A stretch of DNA of 64,000 nt from Marinobacter mobilis (GTDB taxonomy: Bacteria; Pseudomonadota; Gammaproteobacteria; Pseudomonadales; Oleiphilaceae). How positions within the stretch are numbered: the first letter of the stretch is position 1; each line of letters opens with the position of its first letter. Below the pieces are notes generated by a model that was given only the letters and a program-made list of their open reading frames with translations, did not search any database and had not been told where the DNA came from. A program made the position numbers and the translations under genes. The DNA is taken from positions 1-64,000 of the forward strand of contig NZ_FNNE01000012.1 of the NCBI RefSeq assembly GCF_900106945.1, in the 5' to 3' direction. Of this stretch, positions 37,998 to 46,509 are shown one piece after another.

Positions 37998-38024
37998 CAA
38001 AGTTTTGCCGCTTTTGGCCGATAA
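37998..38024 (+). promoter_or_regulatory. Sigma28 promoter for fliD-fliS
   Basis: CAAAGTTT-N11-GCCGATAA matches the FliA consensus at 15 of 16 positions, with a perfect -10 element. It lies 42 bases before the fliD ATG. Confidence 0.85.
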
Positions 38025-38065
38025 CCTAATCAGGATTGGAAAACCGCCTTTCAGGAGGCAGTGTT

Positions 38066-39469
38066 ATGGCATCGATATCATCGTTAGGCGCGGGTTCAGG
38101 CATATTCAGTGCTGACCTTGTCGATCAGCTGGTTGCAGCAGAGCGGGAGCCTACTGTCCAGCGTCTGAATCTGAAGCAGCAGCGCACCGAGGCCATGATC
38201 TCTGCTTACGGCGCTTTGCGCAGCGCCATAGAGGCACTCAAGGCGCCAATGGAAGCGCTGAGCTCGGCCGATGGACTCAAAGCGTTCACGGCGGTATCCA
38301 GTAATGAGTCGCTGGGCGTATCCATCAACGAGTCGGAAGTCAGTCGCGGAAACTACAGCATTAATGTGACTCAGTTGGCTCAGGCTCAGTCCCTGGCGTC
38401 CACCAGCTTTGCTGATAAAGACAGCACGGCGGTTGGTACGGGAACCCTGACCTTTAATGTAGGCGGGGTCAGCACCGACGTGGTTATCGATGGCAGTAAC
38501 AATACTTTGCAGGGTGTTGCTGATGCCATCAATGACGCAGGGGCGGGTGTCTCTGCTGGTGTTGTGGATACCGGCTCAGGATTTCGGCTCGTTATTTCTT
38601 CTGATGAAACGGGTCTTGATAATGCCGTTCAGATATCCGTTGCGGATGATGATGGCAACAATACGGACGCCGCAGGGTTGTCGCAGTTTGTCTTTGATGG
38701 TGTGACGTCCAATATGGAGCAGACTGTTGAGGCAAAAGATGCCTTGCTGGAAATAAACGGCATCGCAATCAGTCGTGCCACGAATACCGTTGAAGACGTT
38801 GTGGCGGGGGTGACCTTTTCGATAGCCGAAACGGGTACGTCAACCGTCCGCATTGAGCAGGATGCGGGTGCAGTAGCGGAGCGGGTCCAGGAATTCGTCG
38901 ACAAATTTAACGCCCTCCAGGACGTTATCTCCAACGTTGCCGGTTTTAACTCGGCGACGGGGCAGGGGGCTATCCTGAGTGGAGACTCAACCATTCGGAA
39001 TATACAGTCGAGTCTTCGGGGGCTGCTGACCACCATTGTGCCTGGTATGGAAAACGGCGACGTTCGTATTCTTGGCGATGTTGGCATTACAACAGACCCT
39101 TCTACTGGCAAACTGGAATTTGACCAATCGGTATTTAAGGAGCAACTTAAAGAGTATCCTGATCAGGTGACGATGCTGTTTGCCGAGCAGGATGGGGTTG
39201 AAGGCATTGCAGAGCGGGCCGTAAACCTTGTTACCGATATTCTGGGCAGCGACAGTGCGCTGGCCAATCGTACGGATGGCCTTACTGATGTGCTGGACCG
39301 AATTCAGGATCAGCGCGATCAACTGGATCTGCGAATGGATTCGCTGCGGGAGCGACTTGTTCGCCAGTTTTCTGCGGCAGATTCTCTCATCGCCCAGTTA
39401 AACAGTACCGGCAGTTTTGTGGCTCAGCAGTTGGCTGCTTTGGCACCACAGAATAACCAGGATTCATAA
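38066..39469 (+). CDS. fliD: Flagellar hook-associated protein 2 (filament cap)
   Basis: The cap protein that folds flagellin at the filament tip. The 467 residues begin SISSLGAGSGI, typical of FliD, and end in a coiled C-terminal region (RIQDQRDQLDLRMDSLRERL, LIAQL). The ATG at 38066 follows AGGAGG, while an in-frame TTG upstream lacks a ribosome site. fliS follows 27 bases later and encodes the flagellin chaperone, so the two form the usual pair under one sigma28 promoter. Confidence 0.95.
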   Translation: MASISSLGAGSGIFSADLVDQLVAAEREPTVQRLNLKQQRTEAMISAYGALRSAIEALKAPMEALSSADGLKAFTAVSSNESLGVSINESEVSRGNYSINVTQLAQAQSLASTSFADKDSTAVGTGTLTFNVGGVSTDVVIDGSNNTLQGVADAINDAGAGVSAGVVDTGSGFRLVISSDETGLDNAVQISVADDDGNNTDAAGLSQFVFDGVTSNMEQTVEAKDALLEINGIAISRATNTVEDVVAGVTFSIAETGTSTVRIEQDAGAVAERVQEFVDKFNALQDVISNVAGFNSATGQGAILSGDSTIRNIQSSLRGLLTTIVPGMENGDVRILGDVGITTDPSTGKLEFDQSVFKEQLKEYPDQVTMLFAEQDGVEGIAERAVNLVTDILGSDSALANRTDGLTDVLDRIQDQRDQLDLRMDSLRERLVRQFSAADSLIAQLNSTGSFVAQQLAALAPQNNQDS

Positions 39470-39496
39470 CGCCACCTGGCGATCAAGAGGTTTTGT

Positions 39497-39901
39497 ATGA
39501 ACGGGTTGCAGCAATATCAGCGTATCAATACTCAAACTAGCATCACAGATGCCGATCCTCATCGCCTGATTCAGCTGCTCTACAACGGAGCGCTTGAGCG
39601 TATCAACATGGCGAAAGCACGAATGCAGGCTCAGGATATCGAGGGTAAAGGTAACCTGATCAGCAAGGCGATTGAGATCATCGGTGGCCTGCGAAGCTTT
39701 CTTGATTTCGAAAAGGGCGGAGACCTCGCCGTGCGCCTGGAGGGCCTCTATGACTACATGGAGCGAACCCTGTTTGAGGCGAACGTAAAGAATGATCCGG
39801 CCAAACTGGATGAGGTCGCAGCTCTTCTCCGCCAGATTAAGGAAGGCTGGGACGGCATACGTGAAGAAGTGGTCCAAGGTCCGAATCAGCAAACTGGTTG
39901 A
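39497..39901 (+). CDS. fliS: Flagellin export chaperone FliS
   Basis: A 134-residue cytoplasmic chaperone that keeps flagellin unfolded before export. The family features YQRINTQTSITDADPHRLIQLLYNG at the N-terminus (quoted in part: DADPHRLIQLLYNGAL) and GGLRSFLDFEKGGDLAVRL in the middle are clear. GAGGT precedes the ATG. A weak GC hairpin follows the stop, without a T run. Confidence 0.94.
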   Translation: MNGLQQYQRINTQTSITDADPHRLIQLLYNGALERINMAKARMQAQDIEGKGNLISKAIEIIGGLRSFLDFEKGGDLAVRLEGLYDYMERTLFEANVKNDPAKLDEVAALLRQIKEGWDGIREEVVQGPNQQTG

Positions 39902-40098
39902 GGGTCGTGTCCGGGGATGGATGTCAGATCTGTCCCCACACCCTCTGAACCCCGCCGAATTCCCGATTCCATCATAATCCCTCTCCCGGCCATCTAGCCG
40001 CCGAGCCTGTACTGCCGTACAATGACGCCCCTCGAATTTAATTGGATTGGGAGCAGGTTTTTGACCTGTGCCTGATTGTCGGAACACGGAGCAAGGGT

Positions 40099-41310
40099 AT
40101 GTCTGATATCAAAAAGGTAGTGCTGGCCTATTCCGGTGGCCTGGACACCTCCGTTATCGTTCGCTGGTTGCAGGACACCTACAACTGCGAAGTGGTCACT
40201 TTCACTGCCGATCTGGGGCAGGGTGAGGAAGTCGAGCCGGCCCGAGCCAAGGCCGAAGCGCTGGGTGTGAAGGAAATTTACATCGAAGACCTGCGCGAAG
40301 AGTTCGTGCGCGACTATGTCTTCCCGATGTTCCGTGCAAATACTGTTTACGAAGGTGAGTACCTGCTGGGTACCTCCATTGCCCGTCCGTTGATTGCCAA
40401 GCGCCTGGTGCAGATCGCGAATGAAACCGGCGCTGATGCGATTTCTCACGGAGCCACCGGTAAGGGTAACGATCAGGTGCGTTTCGAGCTGGGTGCGTAC
40501 GCGCTGAAGCCGGGCGTTCATGTGATTGCGCCCTGGCGTGAGTGGGACCTGAACTCTCGCGAAAAGCTGCTGGCCTATTGCGAAGAGCGCAACATCCCGG
40601 TCGAAATGAAGAAGGGCAAGTCGCCGTACTCCATGGATGCCAACCTGCTGCATATCTCTTATGAAGGTATGGTTCTGGAAGATCCGTGGGCTGAGGCGGA
40701 AGAAGATATGTGGCGCTGGAGCGTGGCTCCGGAAAATGCCCCGGATCAGCCGACCTACATTGAACTGACCTATGAGAAAGGCGATATCGTTGCCATCGAC
40801 GGTCAGGCGATGAAGGCTCACGAAGTGCTGGCGCATCTGAACAAGGTCGGCGGCGACAACGGTATCGGTCGTATCGATATTGTCGAGAACCGTTACGTGG
40901 GTATGAAGTCGCGGGGCTGTTACGAAACGCCGGGTGGAACCATCATGCTGCGCGCCCATCGCGCCATCGAGTCCATTACCCTGGACCGCGAAGTGGCTCA
41001 CCTGAAAGACAGCATCATGCCGCGCTACGCCGAAGTGATCTACAACGGTTACTGGTGGTCACCGGAGCGTGAAGCGCTGCAGGCGTTGATCGACCAGACC
41101 CAGGGCTACGTGAATGGCACCGTTCGTCTCAAGCTCTACAAGGGCAACGTGGACGTTGTTGGGCGCAAGTCTGACGATTCCCTGTTCGACGAGAAGATCG
41201 CCACCTTTGAAGAAGATCAGGGTGCCTACGATCAGAAGGATGCGGCCGGCTTTATCAAGCTCAACGCCCTGCGTCTGCGCATTGCGGCAGGCAAGGGACG
41301 CAAGCTGTAA
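40099..41310 (+). CDS. argG: Argininosuccinate synthase
   Basis: Arginine biosynthesis: citrulline, aspartate and ATP give argininosuccinate in the cytoplasm. The 403 residues show the ATP PP-loop [10 protein letters not shown] (near residue 11), the family length, and [14 protein letters not shown]. An upstream frame to 40042 lacks homology, so I used the ATG at 40099. No ArgR box is obvious in the 200-base gap before it. A terminator follows the stop. Confidence 0.97.
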   Translation: MSDIKKVVLAYSGGLDTSVIVRWLQDTYNCEVVTFTADLGQGEEVEPARAKAEALGVKEIYIEDLREEFVRDYVFPMFRANTVYEGEYLLGTSIARPLIAKRLVQIANETGADAISHGATGKGNDQVRFELGAYALKPGVHVIAPWREWDLNSREKLLAYCEERNIPVEMKKGKSPYSMDANLLHISYEGMVLEDPWAEAEEDMWRWSVAPENAPDQPTYIELTYEKGDIVAIDGQAMKAHEVLAHLNKVGGDNGIGRIDIVENRYVGMKSRGCYETPGGTIMLRAHRAIESITLDREVAHLKDSIMPRYAEVIYNGYWWSPEREALQALIDQTQGYVNGTVRLKLYKGNVDVVGRKSDDSLFDEKIATFEEDQGAYDQKDAAGFIKLNALRLRIAAGKGRKL

Positions 41311-41330
41311 CGACAGCCTGGTTGTCTGGA

Positions 41331-41362
41331 AAGGGTGTGGGCCTGGCTCGCACCCTTTTTTT
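41331..41362 (+). terminator. Terminator after argG
   Basis: AAGGGTG and CACCCTT form the stem around a 13-base loop, followed by a run of seven Ts. Confidence 0.8.
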
Positions 41363-41385
41363 GTGTCTTCAGGAAAGGCTGTCGC

Positions 41386-41412
41386 CCACAATGTTATAAT
41401 ATAACATTGTGG
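41386..41412. promoter_or_regulatory. Zur box
   Basis: A perfect 13-base inverted repeat, CCACAATGTTATA-A-TATAACATTGTGG. Its core GTTATAATATAAC is the gammaproteobacterial Zur operator. A TATAAT lies inside, so Zur binding would cover the -10 element. It is 56 bases before the G3E GTPase gene, which should be induced by zinc starvation. Confidence 0.85.
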
Positions 41413-41468
41413 GGCGTCCTGATGGACGCAGGAGACAAATCCTTATTCAGCAGACGGAAAGGTAGCCC

Positions 41469-42464
41469 GTGAAACAACCCATTCCAACCAACCTGATTCT
41501 TGGTTTTCTCGGCGTTGGCAAGACCACTGCGATTCTGGATTTACTGAAACATAAGCCGGACAACGAGACCTGGGCGGTACTGGTTAATGAATTTGGTGCG
41601 GTTGGTATCGACGGCGCCTTATTGGGCGGTCAGGGAGCGGTGGTTCGGGAGGTGCCGGGGGGCTGTATGTGTTGCGTTGCAGGCCTGCCCATGCAGATTG
41701 GCCTGAACCGGTTGATACATGAAGCCCAGCCCGATCGCCTGTTGATTGAGCCGACAGGGCTGGGGCATCCCACCCAAATCATCGATACCCTGACGAGTGA
41801 GCACTACGCAGAGGTCATCCGCATGGAGGCGGTGATTGGTCTGGTCGATCCCAGGCGCCTGGACGAGCCTCGGGTTATGGCGAACGAGCAATTTCAGGAT
41901 CAGGTGGCGACAGCAGATGTACTGGTCGCGAATAAAGCAGACGTGTGCAGCGCGTCGGAGCGGCAACGCTTCATGGCGTGGGCAGAGGCCTTGCAACCGG
42001 CTAAGCGGATCGTTGCGGTTACGGAGCAGGGACGGCTTCAGCCAGGCTGGCTTGACGGCCCTCATCAGGCCCGCAGGGTGGAAGTGCCCGGGTCCCATGC
42101 CCATGTTCATTTGCATGAGCACGCCGGTAACGATGTCCCGATCGCAGGCGACGTGCCTGAATCCGGCTGGCGTCTGGTCCGTCACTCAGGGCAGGGCCAT
42201 GTCAGTATCGGCTGGCTGGTTGGATGTGATTACACGTTCGACGACAGGGCGCTGCAGAATTTTGCCTGTGATTCCCGGTTTCGCCGCTTCAAAGCCGTGG
42301 TGAGAACACGTGTGGGGTGGCAGGCGATCAACGTGGTTGATGGGGTTGTGTCCTCGCGGGCGGTGATGGCCCAGGCCTGCTCGCGCCTGGAAGCGATCAG
42401 TGAGCGCCCGTTGCTTTCCTCGGCGCTCGACGGCGAATTGAGGAGTCTGGTTGCCGAGGCATAA
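41469..42464 (+). CDS. CobW/COG0523 G3E GTPase, Zur-regulated zinc-chaperone type
   Basis: A 331-residue metallochaperone GTPase of the COG0523 family. GFLGVGKTT (12-20) is the P-loop and CMCC (about 65-68) the conserved CxCC metal site. A His-rich stretch HAHVHLHEHAG (about 210-220) can bind zinc, and the CobW C-terminal domain follows. The Zur box before it points to a zinc-starvation role, like YeiR or ZigA, which deliver zinc to client proteins. This makes a nitrile-hydratase or cobalamin partner unlikely. The client is unknown. Confidence 0.9.
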   Translation: MKQPIPTNLILGFLGVGKTTAILDLLKHKPDNETWAVLVNEFGAVGIDGALLGGQGAVVREVPGGCMCCVAGLPMQIGLNRLIHEAQPDRLLIEPTGLGHPTQIIDTLTSEHYAEVIRMEAVIGLVDPRRLDEPRVMANEQFQDQVATADVLVANKADVCSASERQRFMAWAEALQPAKRIVAVTEQGRLQPGWLDGPHQARRVEVPGSHAHVHLHEHAGNDVPIAGDVPESGWRLVRHSGQGHVSIGWLVGCDYTFDDRALQNFACDSRFRRFKAVVRTRVGWQAINVVDGVVSSRAVMAQACSRLEAISERPLLSSALDGELRSLVAEA

Positions 42465-42608
42465 AAAAGGCCAGCAACTTGCTGGCCTTAAAATAAGGAA
42501 AGAACAAAACTGTGCCTGAAACTCTGAATTCTGTGTGGAAGCCCGCCCATTTAGCGGCGGAGGGACTGCCTGACTCCTCCGCCATGGGGGGATACTGCTT
42601 GAATCCAC
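42462..42608 (-). ncRNA. Twin small RNA copy A (structured, unrecognised)
   Basis: A predicted RNA of about 147 nt on the minus strand. Its promoter is CAGACA (42643-42638), 17 bases, TATTCT (42620-42615). The body folds into three nested stems: GTGGA/TCCAC, CCCCCCAT/ATGGGCGGG, and GGCGGAGG/CCTCCGCC. It ends in a terminator GGCCAGCA-AGT-TGCTGGCC followed by six Ts, which overlaps the stop of the GTPase gene. The first 90 or so bases are nearly identical in copy B. I do not recognise a known RNA family. A protein reading of both copies diverges after a 1-base shift, which argues for RNA. Confidence 0.6.
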
Positions 42609-42700
42609 GATCCCAGAATAGGTCGTATGAAGGGGTATGTCTGTTCGTGATGTGTGTCCCAGTGTTACGGATTGTTTGAGTCGTTGTGTTTTCCAATCAC

Positions 42701-42846
42701 ATAAAAAAGGCCGGCTTGTTAGCCGGCCAGTAAAGCAGAGAACACAACGTGCCTGAAACTCTGAATCCTTGGGTGGAAAGCCCGCCCATTTAGCGGCGGA
42801 GGGACTACCTGACTCCTCCGCCATGGGGGATACTGCTTGAATCCAC
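42701..42846 (-). ncRNA. Twin small RNA copy B (structured, unrecognised)
   Basis: Second copy, about 146 nt, with promoter CAGACA (42881-42876), 17 bases, TATTCT (42858-42853). Spacer sequences of the two promoters are unrelated while both hexamers are identical, so the hexamers are probably under selection. The body is almost the same as in copy A. The terminator stem is GGCCGGCT-AACA-AGCCGGCC with six Ts, and it differs from copy A by compensatory base changes. Transcription runs away from the GGDEF-receiver gene toward the zinc GTPase gene. Confidence 0.6.
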
Positions 42847-42962
42847 GATTACAGAATAAGGCGTTTGCGCCTGACTGTCTGTTTAGGATCGGTGTCCGGG
42901 TGTTAACGCGTGTTTACTGATTGGTGAATAAATATTGCTCAGGCAGTATCGCTCGACCCGCC

Positions 42963-43934
42963 TCAGGTGTTTTCGGTCACTGGCGGCTGTATTTCGGTGA
43001 ACCGCCGGGTCTCATAGGCGTCCATCAAGCCTTCTACAGCGGTGCGCTCGACATCCTGTACCGAGGGTGTGCCATGTTCGGCGGCCGCCTTGCACAGCAC
43101 CATGCCAGCTTCAACGGAGACATAGCCCACCGTGGTTTTCAGCGCCTTGTGATTGATGCCGTCGAAAATCCGGCGAAAGGTGGATGCGGTGCAGTGCTCG
43201 CTGTTGCTGAAGTGGGCAATGATGGCGTACTGGTTGTCGCCAACCCGGCACAGCGAATCCATGGGGCGAATAAGGTGGCTCAGCCGGCGGGAGATCCCGA
43301 CGGCGAGTTCGCTCATGATGGTCGGGGAATGCTGACGCTTGAGTTCCTGCCAGTTACGAATACCGCACAGTACGTAGGCAGAAGCGCCACCACGGGATTC
43401 GGCCTGGCGCAGGCTTTTGCCAAGTCGTTCGCGGGCGTAGCGGTTATTGCAGAGGCCGGTTTCCAGATCAATGATATTGCTGGCCTCCAGTTCCCGGTTG
43501 TTTTCCATCAGCAGGGCATTGGCGCGCAACAGGGTATTCTGGCGATCGGCGATTCGGTCTGCGGCAAATACCCGAGGAATCAGCTGCTTGCTCATATCCG
43601 ACTTGTAGATGAAGTCGTCAACACCGCGATCGAAGGCTTCGGCCAGCGCTTCGACGCTCTCCTTGGCGGTTAGCAGGATGATGTAGCTGTAATGGTTGTT
43701 CTGCTCGTCCTGCTGCCGAACCATGTCGGTCAGCTCCAGACCATCCATTTCTGGCATCAGCCAGTCGGCAATCAGCACGCTCACGGGACGCTCTTCCATC
43801 ATTTTCAGTGCAGCGGGGGCATCGTTGGCTACGCGGACATCCCGGTAACCCGCCGTGCGCAATGCTTTACTGACAATCATGCTGCTGAACTTGGCGTCAT
43901 CGACTACGAGAATTGAAAGGTCAAGATTTGGCAT
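42963..43934 (-). CDS. Response regulator with degenerate GGDEF domain
   Basis: A 323-residue protein with a receiver domain (residues 1-120: LVVDDAKFSS, phosphoacceptor in LIADWLMPEMDG, LTAKE) and a GGDEF-like domain (about 155-310). The active-site GGDEF is changed to VGDNQY, so diguanylate cyclase activity is unlikely. It may bind c-di-GMP or act by protein contact. A GTG at 43952 is an alternative start. The twin RNA promoters start about 80 bases after its stop. Confidence 0.82.
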   Translation of the reverse strand: MPNLDLSILVVDDAKFSSMIVSKALRTAGYRDVRVANDAPAALKMMEERPVSVLIADWLMPEMDGLELTDMVRQQDEQNNHYSYIILLTAKESVEALAEAFDRGVDDFIYKSDMSKQLIPRVFAADRIADRQNTLLRANALLMENNRELEASNIIDLETGLCNNRYARERLGKSLRQAESRGGASAYVLCGIRNWQELKRQHSPTIMSELAVGISRRLSHLIRPMDSLCRVGDNQYAIIAHFSNSEHCTASTFRRIFDGINHKALKTTVGYVSVEAGMVLCKAAAEHGTPSVQDVERTAVEGLMDAYETRRFTEIQPPVTENT

Positions 43935-44189
43935 TTTTAGACAACTGCTCACCAGTGGGTAGGGGGCAACCGGTCAATGTCAGATGCGATGGCGGCTCCG
44001 TCTTGGTATGCTTGCGGCCTCATGAGCGGGGCGCTTCCGGGAGCCCCTGATAGGATCTGGCAGGGGTTGCAAAAGAGGCCATTATAGCCAATGGTTGCAG
44101 CGGGTCTGTCGATTAATGTTAAACATGCGGACTGAATGCCTGCGGAACCACTGGTACGTGACGGCCTCCGCATTTTGGGAGTTTCCACC

Positions 44190-44672
44190 ATGCCTTCTTT
44201 TGACATTGTTTCTGAAATCGACATGCATGAAGTCACCAATGCGGTTGACCAGGCCAAACGGGAACTGGGTAATCGCTGGGACTTCAAGAACGTTGAAGCC
44301 GACATCGAGCAGGACGACAAAGGGATTACCCTCAGTGCCGAGCAGGACTTTCAGCTCGAGCAGTTGCAGGACATCCTGCGCATGACCTTTGCCAAGCGCA
44401 ACATCGACAGCCGCTCATTGACGGAAAACGGCGACAGCAAGGCTGGCAAGCTGGTGAAGCAGCACTTTACCCTGCGTCAGGGCATCGAGACCGACATGGC
44501 CAAGAAGATCGTCAAAATGATCAAGGATGCCAAGCTCAAGGTCCAGGCCAGCATCCAGGGTGACAAGGTGCGTGTGACAGGCAAGAAGCGTGACGACCTG
44601 CAGACCGCGATTGCCCTGCTCAGGGAGTCTGAGCTGGAACTTCCGCTGCAATACAATAACTTCCGCGACTGA
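44190..44672 (+). CDS. yajQ: YajQ family nucleotide-binding protein
   Basis: A 160-residue cytoplasmic protein of the UPF0234/YajQ family. Homologues bind c-di-GMP or other nucleotides and affect transcription. It begins [15 protein letters not shown], the family signature, behind a GGGAG ribosome site, and ends with [19 protein letters not shown]. The upstream in-frame extension to 44136 is not conserved. It is followed by an AmpG-like permease 14 bases after its stop. Confidence 0.95.
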   Translation: MPSFDIVSEIDMHEVTNAVDQAKRELGNRWDFKNVEADIEQDDKGITLSAEQDFQLEQLQDILRMTFAKRNIDSRSLTENGDSKAGKLVKQHFTLRQGIETDMAKKIVKMIKDAKLKVQASIQGDKVRVTGKKRDDLQTAIALLRESELELPLQYNNFRD

Positions 44673-44686
44673 TCGGGAGATCTCTC

Positions 44687-46096
44687 ATTCAACTTAACGC
44701 CCGTGCGGCCAATCTGCTGAGCCTGTTCAGGGTCTATCTCCGCTGGCAGGTCATCGCCCTGCTGTTTCTGGGGTTTTCCGCGGGCCTGCCTTTCCTTCTG
44801 GTGTTCTCCACCCTGAACGCCCGGTTGGCAGACGTTGGGGTAGAGACTGCAACCATCGGCTTCTTCAGCTGGCTTGGGATTACCTATTCGATCAAGGTGT
44901 TCTGGGCTCCGGTGGTCGACCGGCTGAAGATACCTCTGCTCGACCGGCTGTTGGGTAAACGGCGCAGCTGGATGTTGCTGGCCCAGGCCGGAATCGCTAC
45001 CGGGCTTTATCTAATGGCGAACGTGGATGCCGTCTCAGCCACCGAAATGCTTGCGCTGTGCGGACTGTTGGTGGCTTTTTCATCGGCGACCCAGGACGTG
45101 GCGATTGACGCCTACCGTATCGAAATCGCCGACGAGCGGCTTCAGGCGGCGATGGCTGCGACCTACATCTTTGGCTACCGCCTGGCGTTGCTTGTCGCTG
45201 GCGCCGGCGCCCTGTATCTGGCGGAGTTCTGGTCCTGGCAGGTGGCGTACGAAATCATGGCGTTGCTGGTTGGTATCGGAGTGGTCACCGTGCTGTGCGT
45301 GCGGGAGCCTGCCGTTAATCATTTCGCTGCGGCGAACGATATCGCGGATCGTGTCGAGAAAGAGGCTCTGAAGCGCAGTCACCTGAACCCCCGCCTGGCA
45401 CGTCTGATTGGTTGGTTTTCAGCCGCTGTCGCCGGGCCTTTTATGGATTTCTTCCGCCGCTATCAGCATTACGCGCTGATGATACTCATCACGGTGGCGG
45501 TGTATCGCATATCCGACATCGCGATGGGGGTGATGGCAAACCCGTTCTATCTGGACTTCATGGGTTTTTCCAAAACCGAAGTCGCCAACGTGACCAAGGT
45601 CTTTGGTTTCTTCATGACCATTGCGGGCTCAATGCTCGGCGGTGTTCTGGTGGTTAAATACGGGGTGCGTCGGATCTTGCTGTTGGGGGCGGCCCTGACC
45701 GCGGCCACGAATCTGCTCTTTGTACTGCTGGCTCAGTACCCGCCAAGCACAGTCACCCTGGCGGTTGTGGTGAGTGCCGATAATCTCAGTGGCGGGGTTG
45801 CCAATGTTGCCTTGATTGCCTGGTTGTCCAGTATGACCAGCGCGTCATTTACCGCTACCCAGTATGCTCTGTTCAGCTCGCTGATGACCTTGCCCGGGAA
45901 GTTCATTGGAGGGTTCTCGGGCATGGTGGTGGCGGGCTTCGGCTACGCTGAATTCTTTCTCGTGGCGGGGTTGATGGGAGTGCCGGCGATTCTGTTGTGC
46001 ATCTACCTGATTCGTCACGGCCGTCAGCTGGATGCTCTGGCACCGCTGAATCATAGTGAACGCAATGGCGAGGAAACGGCGGCCGGCACGGCCTGA
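44687..46096 (+). CDS. ampG: AmpG-family muropeptide permease, probable ATT start
   Basis: An inner-membrane MFS protein that imports cell-wall anhydro-muropeptides for recycling, about 469 residues. The TQDVAIDAYRIE segment is characteristic of AmpG. The frame has no ATG or TTG near its true N-terminus. A GTG at 44801 would cut the first membrane segment (VIALLFLGFSAGLPFLLVFS) in half. The coding look continues upstream to 44687, where ATT lies 6 bases after GGGAGA. I therefore propose an ATT start. It follows yajQ closely and could be co-transcribed. Confidence 0.85.
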   Translation: MQLNARAANLLSLFRVYLRWQVIALLFLGFSAGLPFLLVFSTLNARLADVGVETATIGFFSWLGITYSIKVFWAPVVDRLKIPLLDRLLGKRRSWMLLAQAGIATGLYLMANVDAVSATEMLALCGLLVAFSSATQDVAIDAYRIEIADERLQAAMAATYIFGYRLALLVAGAGALYLAEFWSWQVAYEIMALLVGIGVVTVLCVREPAVNHFAAANDIADRVEKEALKRSHLNPRLARLIGWFSAAVAGPFMDFFRRYQHYALMILITVAVYRISDIAMGVMANPFYLDFMGFSKTEVANVTKVFGFFMTIAGSMLGGVLVVKYGVRRILLLGAALTAATNLLFVLLAQYPPSTVTLAVVVSADNLSGGVANVALIAWLSSMTSASFTATQYALFSSLMTLPGKFIGGFSGMVVAGFGYAEFFLVAGLMGVPAILLCIYLIRHGRQLDALAPLNHSERNGEETAAGTA

Positions 46097-46118
46097 ATGG
46101 CTCGTGGCTGGGAGCCCC

Positions 46119-46427
46119 TCAGGGCTGCCAGCGGAAGCGGGCCATCGACACTTTTCCGTTAACCACCTCAACACCTTCCCCGGTGAGCCGTTCTACCTGA
46201 CGTCTAAAGGCGTCGGAATCCAGGGGGAAGGCAATTTGTCCGTTACTGCGAATAACCCGGAACCAGGGCAAATCATGACCTTCCGGGAGCATGCCCAGCG
46301 TCCGCCCAACAAAGCGAGCCTGCCGGCCAAGCCCTGCCATTTCAGCTACCTGACCGTAACTCACAACCTGTCCTGGCGGAATGGCAGCGACCACTTGCCA
46401 GATTCGCTGTTCTCGTGATGGTTCCAT
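46119..46427 (-). CDS. Alkyltransferase-like protein (ATL)
   Basis: A 102-residue member of the MGMT-related ATL family, which binds O6-alkylguanine in DNA and hands it to nucleotide excision repair. In place of the reactive PCHRV motif of MGMT it has PWFRV, so the acceptor Cys is a Trp and there is no transfer. The helix-turn-helix core VSYGQVAEMAGLGRQARFVG is intact. A longer frame to 46490 exists, but the ATG at 46427 fits the family. It is convergent with the permease gene. Confidence 0.9.
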   Translation of the reverse strand: MEPSREQRIWQVVAAIPPGQVVSYGQVAEMAGLGRQARFVGRTLGMLPEGHDLPWFRVIRSNGQIAFPLDSDAFRRQVERLTGEGVEVVNGKVSMARFRWQP

Positions 46428-46509
46428 GATGAATAGGCAGAACGGTGGGAGCTTGTGCGTGGGTGGGGTTGTCACCGGATCCGTGTCCAACCCCTGTCTC
46501 AGGCTGGAA

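Larger units (their letters stand above)
42462..42890. repeat. Tandem direct repeat containing the twin RNAs
   Basis: Two copies about 235 bases apart. The conserved part is about 90-100 bases with a few differences, mostly single changes. Between them, the linker and promoter spacers have diverged freely. Confidence 0.85.

Noticed and set aside
39994..41001. 335-codon minus-strand frame
   Set aside because: Antisense to argG, a typical shadow of high-GC third positions.
42186..42824. Long minus-strand frame of 212 codons through the twin repeats
   Set aside because: Its repeats come from the RNA copies, the frame shifts between them and the rest is antisense to the GTPase gene.
42462..42890. 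CRISPR-like repeat
   Set aside because: Only two copies, each with long structured sequence and promoter, and no spacer pattern.
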